Source: Sagittula stellata E-37 (lineage in GTDB: Bacteria > Pseudomonadota > Alphaproteobacteria > Rhodobacterales > Rhodobacteraceae). Taken from it: 64,000 bases of DNA. The position numbers and the translations under genes are program-made. This document shows, in pieces, positions 48,164 through 54,912 of the stretch. Positions within the stretch are counted from its first letter, which is position 1. Each line of letters starts with the position of its first letter. A model generated the notes under the pieces. It saw nothing but the letters and a program-made list of their open reading frames with translations. It made no database searches and was not told the origin of the DNA. The stretch is taken from contig NZ_CP155732.1 of NCBI RefSeq assembly GCF_039724765.1, positions 41,819 through 105,818 on the forward strand, written 5' to 3'.

Positions 48164-48706
48164 ATGTCACAAGATCCGATAATCGCCCCCGAAGGCAGCG
48201 CCTGGCCCGATCCGGCTGCTCTGGCAGATGCCGTGGCCGAGCTTGAGACCGCGCTCGGCACCGCCCTGCCCGAGCCCTACCGCAGCTTTCTGCTGACCTA
48301 TGGCGGCGGCGCGCCCTATCCGCTGATCTTCGATTACGCCCCGGACGAGGACGATCCGGAGCGGTTCCTCGACCGGCTGAACCGCCCCGCCCGCGTGCAG
48401 GAACTGGCCAATGGCAAGACCTTCGGCGACGGCACCCCGCAAGGGTTCGCCCCCATCGGCGAAGACCCCGGCGGGCTGATCGTGCTCCTGTCGCTGCATC
48501 CGGGCGATTTCGGCGCGATCTACGCCTGGTCCGCCACCGCCGAACCCTGGGGCGGGCCGAACAACGCACCGGACATGCTGGTGCCGCTGGGGGCCGATTT
48601 CGGCGCCTTCATGGCCACGCTCTATGAAACCGAGGACCTGATGGGCTACGAACACTGGAGCACGCCGCAGCGCCGCGCCCTCCAGCGGGAACTGGTTCTG
48701 CCGTGA
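48164..48706 (+). CDS. SMI1/KNR4-family immunity protein
   Basis: The 180-residue cytosolic protein has the SMI1/KNR4 pattern, LADAVAELETALGTALPEPYRSFLLTYGGG near the N-terminus, then FAPIGEDPGGLIVLLSL and GAIYAWSATAEPWGGPNNAPDMLVPLGADFGAFM. SUKH/SMI1 proteins are widely used immunity proteins against nuclease toxins. Its place directly after the WHH nuclease gene fits that role. It is coupled to the next gene by GTGA. Confidence 0.9.
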   Translation: MSQDPIIAPEGSAWPDPAALADAVAELETALGTALPEPYRSFLLTYGGGAPYPLIFDYAPDEDDPERFLDRLNRPARVQELANGKTFGDGTPQGFAPIGEDPGGLIVLLSLHPGDFGAIYAWSATAEPWGGPNNAPDMLVPLGADFGAFMATLYETEDLMGYEHWSTPQRRALQRELVLP

Positions 48707-49452
48707 TTCCCGAAATGCTCGCCCTGACCTTCCCGGAGAACTGGCCGCCGACGCTGACGCTCGCGTCGCTGCCGGCTGTATCCGTGACCCTGTCGGACGG
48801 CGATGCAGAGACGCTGGGCAGCCAGTCCGCGCTTTACCGGGAGGTCGCGGGCGACGCCCGGCGGATCGGCTTCGGCCCTGACTTCGAGAAGACCATCGCC
48901 AAGGCGCTGGAGACGTTCCCCGAAGGCCTTATGCCGCGCATCGGGATGTGCAGCTGGAAGGCCTCGACCGTGGTACACGCCCCCTGCCACAGCGTGGCGG
49001 ACGTGATGCGCGTCATAACCGCCAACGACCCGCGTGTCGCGCAGGCGATCCTGGACCACCGCATCAGCAAGCGGCCCGTCGTCCTGCACCTGCGCGCCTG
49101 GCGCGACATCCCGGATTGGGCCGAATTCCGGCTGTTCGTAAAGCGCCGGGGTCTCCTCGGCGTGTCGCAATACGCCTGGCAAGAGACCTTCCCCCAAATC
49201 GCCGCGCAGCACAGCGCCATCGTGACGGCTGTCAACGCGCTGCTGAAGGACATCTGGGAGGATCTGCACATGGACGACGTCGTGATCGACGTCTGCGTGC
49301 TGCCCGAAGGCGACGGGCTGAAGGCCTGGCTGATCGAACTGAACCCTCTGGACCCGCGCAGCGACGCCTGTCTCTACAGCTGGGAAAACGGCGGAGACTT
49401 CGACGGCAGTTTCAGGTACAATAGACCATACAGAGCGGAGGCCTTTGGATAG
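48703..49452 (+). CDS. CDC123-family (R2K clade) ATP-grasp protein of a T6SS locus
   Basis: The 249-residue protein starts at GTG in a GTGA overlap. It matches CDC123/D123 closely: PRIGMCSWKASTVVHAP (SWSAPKDA in eukaryotes), RPVVLHLRAWRDI (LVLRKW), WAEFRLFVKRRGLLGVSQY (WREFRCFV--LIAISQ), and the metal/ATP segment LIELNPLDPRSDACLYSWE (DFNPF-TDSLLFTW). CDC123 proteins are ATP-grasp enzymes; a bacterial type linked to type VI secretion has been described and proposed to modify proteins by ligation. Target and toxicity here are unknown: it may be an effector, a modifier of the toxin, or part of immunity. Confidence 0.85.
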   Translation: MIPEMLALTFPENWPPTLTLASLPAVSVTLSDGDAETLGSQSALYREVAGDARRIGFGPDFEKTIAKALETFPEGLMPRIGMCSWKASTVVHAPCHSVADVMRVITANDPRVAQAILDHRISKRPVVLHLRAWRDIPDWAEFRLFVKRRGLLGVSQYAWQETFPQIAAQHSAIVTAVNALLKDIWEDLHMDDVVIDVCVLPEGDGLKAWLIELNPLDPRSDACLYSWENGGDFDGSFRYNRPYRAEAFG

Positions 49453-49551
49453 GCGCCGTAAAACGGGTTCGCGTCCGGGTCGTATTCCGGACCTGAGGAA
49501 GGGCTGGACCCGGGACATTTCGAAGACGTTTTTGAGAGAAAGGATTTCAGA

Positions 49552-49896
49552 ATGGGACAACCGATTTGCTGTGTGGGCGACATGCACGTCTGCAACATCA
49601 CGATCCCTGCCACCCCGGCCAGCCCCGCGGTCAAGCACCTTGGCGGACCGGTCGTGCAGCCGGGCCAGTTCCAGGTCCGCGTGATGGGGCGCCCTGTCGC
49701 GGTCGTCACCGGTCAGACGATCTGCATGAACCTCATCATCCCACCCGGCGCGCCGCCGGTGCCGACTCCCGACCCGATGGTCAAGGGCTCCATGATTGTG
49801 CGGATCAACAACCTGCCGGTCATGCGGATCACCGATCTTTGTTCCCACGGCGGCCAGATGTCGACCGGCAACCCGATGGTCAAGATCGCCATGTGA
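49552..49896 (+). CDS. PAAR-domain spike tip protein
   Basis: The 114-residue protein (MGQPICCVGDMHVCNITIPATPASP) has PAAR repeats: GQPICCVGDMHVC, VKGSMIVRINNLPVMRITDLCSHGG and a closing TGNPMVKIAM. Cys and His residues fit zinc binding at the tip of VgrG. It is preceded by AGGATTTCAG. No C-terminal effector domain is attached. It closes the spike operon; 100 bp separate it from the CDC123-type gene. Confidence 0.88.
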   Translation: MGQPICCVGDMHVCNITIPATPASPAVKHLGGPVVQPGQFQVRVMGRPVAVVTGQTICMNLIIPPGAPPVPTPDPMVKGSMIVRINNLPVMRITDLCSHGGQMSTGNPMVKIAM

Positions 49897-49948
49897 TCGG
49901 CCACGGCGGTTCGCTGCGGGCAAGGGCGTCACGATCGACCCGACCTAC

Positions 49949-49966
49949 GGTTGACAGCTGTCAACC
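49949..49966. repeat. parS-like palindrome, copy 1
   Basis: GGTTGACAGCTGTCAACC is a perfect 18-bp palindrome between the PAAR and IalB genes. Its 16-bp core is identical to copies at 50561-50584 and 51847-51862. It fits the role of a RepB centromere site. Confidence 0.75.
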
Positions 49967-49984
49967 AACCCGATCTACCTGCGG

Positions 49985-50007
49985 ACGCCGGCCCTTTCGG
50001 CCGGCGT
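49985..50007 (+). terminator. Hairpin after the T6SS operon
   Basis: ACGCCGGCC (49985-49993), loop CTTTC, and GGCCGGCGT (49999-50007) form a perfect 9-bp stem followed by TTG. It is a weak Rho-independent terminator shortly before the IalB gene. Confidence 0.55.
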
Positions 50008-50030
50008 TTGAATGAAAGAGGTTCGTATCC

Positions 50031-50555
50031 ATGTCCTTGCGCACACTCGCCTGTCTTGCCGCCTTTGCCTGCCCGTCGCTCTCGGCGCCCGTCAGCGCGC
50101 AGGAGGATGTCGTCAACGGCCAGAAATTCGGCGCCTGGACGGTCTCCTGCGAGGCGCTCGGCAAGAACCGGACCACCTGCATCCTGAGTCAGAGCCTGAG
50201 CCGCGACACCGACAACGCCTTCATCGCGCAGATGATGGCCTTCTGGTCGTCGGACGGCAGCAAGCGTTTCATCGCCGCGCGCGTACCGTTGGGCGCCTAC
50301 CTGCCCTCGGGCTTCGCGATCCGGGCCGAGGAATCCGACGAGGCGATCCCCTTCGTCTGGCAGTCCTGCTTTGGCAAGGTGTGCGAAGCCATGCGCGAAA
50401 TCGATCCGGAGCAGATGGACACCGTCGCTTTGGAGAAGGGCACCGTTCTGGGCAGCTTCCGCCCCCGGCTTGGCATGGACCCGTTCATCTTCCGCTTCTC
50501 GATGGAAGGTCTGGACGCCGGTCTCGAAGCGCTGCGTCCCACCGCCGCCGAGTGA
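50031..50555 (+). CDS. Invasion-associated locus B (IalB) family protein
   Basis: The 174-residue exported protein (signal MSLRTLACLAAFACPSLSAPVSA) opens with GQKFGAWTVSCEALGKNRTTCILSQS and has QSCFGKVCEAM with paired Cys, the usual IalB-family layout. The name comes from Bartonella, but the family is common in free-living alphaproteobacteria and the function is general or unknown. It lies between two parS-like palindromes, so it is part of the plasmid backbone neighbourhood. Confidence 0.88.
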   Translation: MSLRTLACLAAFACPSLSAPVSAQEDVVNGQKFGAWTVSCEALGKNRTTCILSQSLSRDTDNAFIAQMMAFWSSDGSKRFIAARVPLGAYLPSGFAIRAEESDEAIPFVWQSCFGKVCEAMREIDPEQMDTVALEKGTVLGSFRPRLGMDPFIFRFSMEGLDAGLEALRPTAAE

Positions 50556-50560
50556 CGTGG

Positions 50561-50584
50561 TGAGGTTGACAGCTGTCAACCTCA
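50561..50584. repeat. parS-like palindrome, copy 2, at the repC stop
   Basis: A perfect 24-bp palindrome with core GGTTGACAGCTGTCAACC overlaps the repC stop codon (50582-50584) and lies 5 bp past the IalB stop. It is the longest of the three copies. Confidence 0.78.
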
Positions 50585-51799
50585 TGCCGCCCGCCGCCCG
50601 TTGCCATTGAGCAGCGCCATCACCATCGGCCCGGTCGAGAACGCCCCTTCCGCGCCGCGCATCGTCAGGCTGCGCAGGTAGCCGCCCGGGCTCTGGATCT
50701 GGTCGGCGCGTTGCAGGATACAGGCCACGGTCACCGCAGCGTTGCAGGCCCCAAGATGCGTGACCGCCTCGACCCAGGCGCTGGGGCTGATGCCCAGCAT
50801 CCCGCGCAGGAAGTCAGCCGTGTCGACAAGATCGCCCCAAGTCTCGATGGGCCTTCGGGCATAATCCAGAACATCAGGGCAGGCCTTCAGAACCAGCACT
50901 AACGGGATGGGTGGCGCGCTGTCGGACCCGCCGCCCCTGCCCTTTTCTGGGCTAAGTTCAGAAACAGAGGTTTCTGGATTTGAAGTCTGAAGGTGCCGCC
51001 CGGAATCGCTGTCTTTGCCGCTCATTTCTTCCGTTTCCTGCGGAATGTCCTGCGTCTTCTCCACAGCGTCAGACACAGCCTCCGACACAGGCACGACCGC
51101 TTCTTTCAGCGCGCTCAGAACCTCCGTCGCCTGATCCTCGATCACCTGTAGGTCACCGAACCCCAGCTTGCGGCGCAGGGCACGCTGCATCAGCCGCAGC
51201 GCATCGTCCCAGGCATCCCACGTGCCGGACAGCCCCGCATCGCGGCCATAGACCAGCAGCTTGACCGCATCCCGGACGATCAGCACGACACGCTCTCTGA
51301 GAGTGCGAAGCGCCTCTGCCTCGGCCCGGGCCTGTTCGGCGGCATCGACGATGTCGGGCGCACGGACGAGCAGGGGGCGCAGGTCGAAGCCGAAGGCGGT
51401 CACGACCTCGCCGGTTCCGTCACGACGCACGTAGCGCTTGCCGTTGGGGCTGTCGTGGCGCAGCAGCAGACCGGCGCCCACAAGGGCCGCGAGGTGACGG
51501 CGCAGCGTGCTTTCCGCCATGCCATGCGCGCGTTCCGCCAGCATCCGGTTGGACGGGTAGACGATCAGGTTCTCGCCGTCCTCCAGGTGGTCCGCTTTGT
51601 GGAAGCTCAGCAGCGCGTTCAGCACCGTGAGATCCCGGTCGGATACGCCGAAGGCACCACGCGCCACGCATAGCGCGCGGAACAGTTCCCATTTGGCAAA
51701 GCGCTGCCATGCGGCAGGCCGCGCGGCCTCCGCCTGCGATGCCAGCAGACCAGCCGTCACCGCCCGCCCACCGAAGGGCGTCACTGTCAGTCGTTCCAT
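50582..51799 (-). CDS. repC: RepC replication initiator
   Basis: The 405-residue protein begins MERLTVTPFGGRAVTAGLLAS, the typical RepC start, with the conserved KWELFRALCVARGAFGVSDRDLTVLNALLSFH and a winged helix-turn-helix region (YPSNRMLAERAHGMAESTLRRHLAALV). RepC initiates replication of repABC replicons; the origin is usually inside repC. The start at ATG 51799 is preferred; a TTG at 51817 would add six residues. The intervening 244 bp to repB hold the ctRNA. Confidence 0.95.
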   Translation of the reverse strand: MERLTVTPFGGRAVTAGLLASQAEAARPAAWQRFAKWELFRALCVARGAFGVSDRDLTVLNALLSFHKADHLEDGENLIVYPSNRMLAERAHGMAESTLRRHLAALVGAGLLLRHDSPNGKRYVRRDGTGEVVTAFGFDLRPLLVRAPDIVDAAEQARAEAEALRTLRERVVLIVRDAVKLLVYGRDAGLSGTWDAWDDALRLMQRALRRKLGFGDLQVIEDQATEVLSALKEAVVPVSEAVSDAVEKTQDIPQETEEMSGKDSDSGRHLQTSNPETSVSELSPEKGRGGGSDSAPPIPLVLVLKACPDVLDYARRPIETWGDLVDTADFLRGMLGISPSAWVEAVTHLGACNAAVTVACILQRADQIQSPGGYLRSLTMRGAEGAFSTGPMVMALLNGNGRRAA

Positions 51800-51846
51800 T
51801 TTCCTGTCACGAGACAAAAGAATTTCCGCCCGCCGAATCGGCAGTT

Positions 51847-51862
51847 GTTGACAGCTGTCAAC
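51847..51862. repeat. parS-like palindrome, copy 3, in the repB-repC gap
   Basis: GTTGACAGCTGTCAAC is a perfect 16-bp palindrome, 47 bp upstream of the repC start. Its left half contains the TTGACA -35 box of the ctRNA promoter. Confidence 0.78.
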
Positions 51863-51877
51863 GTCCGCGGCTATCCT
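51848..51877 (+). promoter_or_regulatory. ctRNA promoter
   Basis: TTGACA (51848-51853), an 18-base spacer and TATCCT (51872-51877) form a good sigma-70 promoter, antisense to repC, whose -35 box is inside the palindrome. Confidence 0.65.
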
Positions 51878-51883
51878 GAGATT

Positions 51884-51936
51884 GCTACATCAGAGGGAAG
51901 CCTTCCGGGACCACGTCTTGGGGGGCTTTTCTTTTT
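51884..51936 (+). ncRNA. repABC counter-transcript RNA (incompatibility RNA)
   Basis: The promoter at 51848-51877 would start an RNA near 51884. It ends in a terminator: AAGCCTTCC (51898-51906) pairs with GGGGGGCTT (51920-51928, two G-U pairs) around a 13-base loop, and a T-rich tail runs to 51936. A short RNA of about 53 bases antisense to the repB-repC leader is the standard negative regulator of RepC in repABC replicons. Ends are estimated. Confidence 0.75.
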
Positions 51937-52043
51937 CCTTCTGCCTGTTCGTGCCTCCTTGTTCCTGTCTGCTCGGTGTCTTCGGGGCGGGTCACGTTCC
52001 GCCCGTCGGGGTCTTGCGGGGCAGGGGGGGCGCCCCCGTCCCG

Positions 52044-53015
52044 TCACTCTCCGCGTTTGGCTTGCCAGTCGCGGAAGATCTCTTCGATGTTCTCTTCGAG
52101 CCACGTGTCGAAGCCGTCGGCATGGGCCGTGCGGACCTCGACCGTCAGCTTGTCCTTGCCGCGCGTGACCTTGCCCAGCACCTTGCCGGGCGCGGCCTGA
52201 AGCGTCTTCGGGCGCGGCTTGTCGGCTTTCGGCGCGGCGGGGGCCTTGGGCTTGTGGTGCTTCTCCATCCACGCCAGAAGCGCCTCGAACCGGGCGTCGG
52301 AGGTGTCGTGAAGCTGCGCGTCCGCCATGGCGATGCCGTGGTCGGTGTCCCAACCGGTCTGGGTCCAGGCCCTGGAAAAGGCCAGCCAGCGGTCGCGGCC
52401 GATCCCCGGGGCGGAGCCGATGCGTTCGATCACCTCCACCGGCACCGCTTCCGCCACCTGCAACATGCGCGAGATCAGCGTCTTGTCGGTCGACAGCGCG
52501 TCGCCGATCACCTTGCGGTCATAGCCCGCGTCGACCATCTGCCGGGCGAAGTTCACCCGCTCGATGAACGACAGATCCCGCCGGGCAGAGTTCTCCTGCC
52601 CCTGCGCAAGGATCGCCGCCTCGTCGTCGAGGTCGCGGATCAGCGCCTTGACCGGCATCTTGAGGTCGCGCATCGCAAGCACGCGGCGGCGACCGTAGAC
52701 GATCTGGTAGGCGCCGTCCTCTTCGGGGTCGGGCCGGACGAGGACCGGCACCTGCTGGCCGTATTCCTTCAGCGAAGCCATCAGCACCTGATGCGACTTC
52801 TCGTCGAAATCCAGCCGATCCTTCAGGCCGCCCGCCTTGATCGTGAAGGGGTCGAGTTCGACCACCGAGCGGCTTTTCAGTTCGGCGATCTGCTGGGACA
52901 CCGCCCCGATCGCGCCCTTGGAATAGCGCGGCTCGACCCTCGGCTTGTCGTCCGGTTCGGTCTTCTTGGTGGCGGCCTCTTCCATGAGGCCCTTCAACAG
53001 GTTCTTGCGTGCCAT
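52044..53015 (-). CDS. repB: RepB/ParB-family partition protein
   Basis: The 323-residue protein begins MARKNLLKGLMEEAATKK, has the ParB box (VLVRPDPEEDGAYQIVYGRRRVLAMRDL) and a central helix-turn-helix (YDRKVIGDALSTDKTLISRMLQVAEAV), and ends with a dimerisation region. It binds centromere sites, most likely the three palindromes here. It follows repA by 13 bp in the usual operon order. Confidence 0.95.
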   Translation of the reverse strand: MARKNLLKGLMEEAATKKTEPDDKPRVEPRYSKGAIGAVSQQIAELKSRSVVELDPFTIKAGGLKDRLDFDEKSHQVLMASLKEYGQQVPVLVRPDPEEDGAYQIVYGRRRVLAMRDLKMPVKALIRDLDDEAAILAQGQENSARRDLSFIERVNFARQMVDAGYDRKVIGDALSTDKTLISRMLQVAEAVPVEVIERIGSAPGIGRDRWLAFSRAWTQTGWDTDHGIAMADAQLHDTSDARFEALLAWMEKHHKPKAPAAPKADKPRPKTLQAAPGKVLGKVTRGKDKLTVEVRTAHADGFDTWLEENIEEIFRDWQAKRGE

Positions 53016-53028
53016 CCGTGCCTCCCGC

Positions 53029-54234
53029 TTACCGGCCCCATGCCGCTTGAATAAGGCCTTCGATCTCCTCGTTGACGAGGTTCAGGCTTTCCATCGCGCG
53101 GTCGTAGGTCGCGCGGGTGAACTGGCTGCGCTCCACCTCGTAGAGCGTCTGCTTGGTCAGCCCGGCATCGCTGATCGCGGTGGACTTCAGCACGGGGTGA
53201 TTCAGGACGTGTTCGCCGAACATCGCGCGCATGAAACTGACCATCTGGTTCTGCGGCCCGTCGCCGGGTTCGTAACGGGTGACCACGTAGCGCAGCCAGT
53301 CGTAGGACATGTCGCCCCCGGCCTCGGCCACGACGCCCAGCAGGTTGGAGGTCATCAGCAGGAACTGGCACATCGACATGACGTCGAGCATCTGCGGGTG
53401 CACCGTCACCAGAACGGCGGTCGCGGCGGACAGCGCCGACATGGTCAGGAAGCCAAGCTGCGGCGGACAGTCGAAGACGACGATGTCGTAGTCGTCGGCC
53501 ACCTCGGACAGCTTGTTGCCGACGCGTGTGAAGAACATGTCGCCGGCGCCGGAGACCAGCGCGCGCGGCGTCTCGTGCTCGAACTCCATGAGATCGAGGT
53601 TGCCGGGCACGATGTCGAGGTTGGGGAAGTACGTCCGCTGGATCACGTCGCGCAGAGGGACGGGGTCGTCGTAGCGGATCGCGTCGTAAAGCGTGCCGCC
53701 GTCGAGCAGGTCGAACTCCGGCTGGTAGCCGTGCAGAGCAGAAAGCGAGGCCTGCGGGTCGAGGTCGATGACCAGCGTCCGATAGCCGTCCAGCGCCAGT
53801 TTCTGCGCGAGATGGGCCGAGGTCGTGGTCTTGCCCGAGCCGCCCTTGAAGTTGATGACGGAGATCACCTGAAGGTGGTCGATGTACTTTTCGGAGTTGC
53901 CCTCCGGGGCGGCGCGCCGCCCGGGCAGGTAGGTGCCCTGCGCCTTGGCCCCCTTTTCAAGCACATGGCGCAGGTCGACGATATCCTGCGGGGAATAAAG
54001 CCTGCGCCCGCCCGGCCCGGTTTCAGGCTGCGGCCCCTTGCCGTCGAGCGACAGCTTGCGCAGGTAGGCGTCCTTCACCCCCAAAAGCTTTGCGACCTCG
54101 CCAGAGGTGAACTTGCGCAGCGACTTGCGCGCGTGCGGGGGGAAAAGCTGTTCCCGGTGCGCCTGGAGCCGCTCTGAAAGCTTGTGTGCGTGTTCGCCCA
54201 CAAGCAGGTCGATCCGATGCTTGACCTGCGTCAC
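53029..54234 (-). CDS. repA: RepA/ParA-family partition ATPase
   Basis: The 401-residue protein has an N-terminal helix-turn-helix region (KFTSGEVAKLLGVKDAYLRKLSLDGKGPQPE, then GGRRLYSPQDI) and the ParA ATPase with deviant Walker A NFKGGSGKTTTSAH, Walker A' VIDLDPQASLSAL and FDCPPQLGFL. I prefer the GTG at 54234 (VTQVKHRIDLLVGEHAHKL), which matches other RepA starts; an ATG at 54294 would add 20 residues. RepA with RepB segregates the plasmid and represses the operon. Confidence 0.95.
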   Translation of the reverse strand: MTQVKHRIDLLVGEHAHKLSERLQAHREQLFPPHARKSLRKFTSGEVAKLLGVKDAYLRKLSLDGKGPQPETGPGGRRLYSPQDIVDLRHVLEKGAKAQGTYLPGRRAAPEGNSEKYIDHLQVISVINFKGGSGKTTTSAHLAQKLALDGYRTLVIDLDPQASLSALHGYQPEFDLLDGGTLYDAIRYDDPVPLRDVIQRTYFPNLDIVPGNLDLMEFEHETPRALVSGAGDMFFTRVGNKLSEVADDYDIVVFDCPPQLGFLTMSALSAATAVLVTVHPQMLDVMSMCQFLLMTSNLLGVVAEAGGDMSYDWLRYVVTRYEPGDGPQNQMVSFMRAMFGEHVLNHPVLKSTAISDAGLTKQTLYEVERSQFTRATYDRAMESLNLVNEEIEGLIQAAWGR

Positions 54235-54337
54235 TGTCTTCTGCCCTTCTGGACACCGCCGACCCCCGTCACGGGCCGCGAGGGTCCCTGACATCCGCTT
54301 CGCCCGGCGATCTGTCGCACCGATGTCGAAGCGTTAG

Positions 54338-54355
54338 TTACGCCCGGCGGCGTAA
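54338..54355. promoter_or_regulatory. Candidate RepA operator
   Basis: TTACGCC and GGCGTAA form a perfect 7-bp dyad around CGGC, about 100 bp upstream of repA. A direct repeat of CGTAATT follows (54351 and 54370) in an AT-rich stretch, as expected of an autoregulated repABC promoter. Confidence 0.5.
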
Positions 54356-54912
54356 TTTTCACTCAATTTCGTAATTAAATGCCGCCAAGCCCGGATTCGC
54401 ACAAGCGTTTTTTCCACATCTCGCCCCGGGGCACAGGCGCGGGCCCCAGATATGTGGCGCGGGGCAGGGGGTCTGCACAGGAGCGCGCGCGGGGGAGACA
54501 CCCTGCGTTCACGCTGGGTTCACGCGCGACGCAACGGAAAACGGGCAACGTGACGGATCGGCAACAATGACGCCGCGAGAACGCGCGCACTGACACAGTA
54601 CTGCAAAATTTTTTGACAGGTGCCGTGCCGGCATCGCATACCGACAGACGGATAATTAATCTTTTGGTCAGTCTCGCGAACAGAAGTTGCACAGCCCGAT
54701 TGCCGAACCCCAGACGCCCCTCCGGTTCATGATCCGTATCGGGGAGAGAGGCACCCGCCTCGCCGACACAGTCCGGCGAGGACCGGCCCCGGTTTTCGTG
54801 CATGTCTGTTCGAAAGTCCCCTGTCCGAAAGACCAGTCGTTTCACGCATCCCCGCGTGTCCGTATGCCCTTTTCAGCGTCCCGCACATACGCCCTTAAAG
54901 AAAGTCGCCCTC
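54356..54912. other. Intergenic region between repA and the adhesin gene
   Basis: This roughly 560-bp span holds the divergent promoters of repABC and the adhesin. TTGACA at 54613-54618 and nearby T runs could be part of an adhesin promoter. Short reading frames here lack support. Confidence 0.5.
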
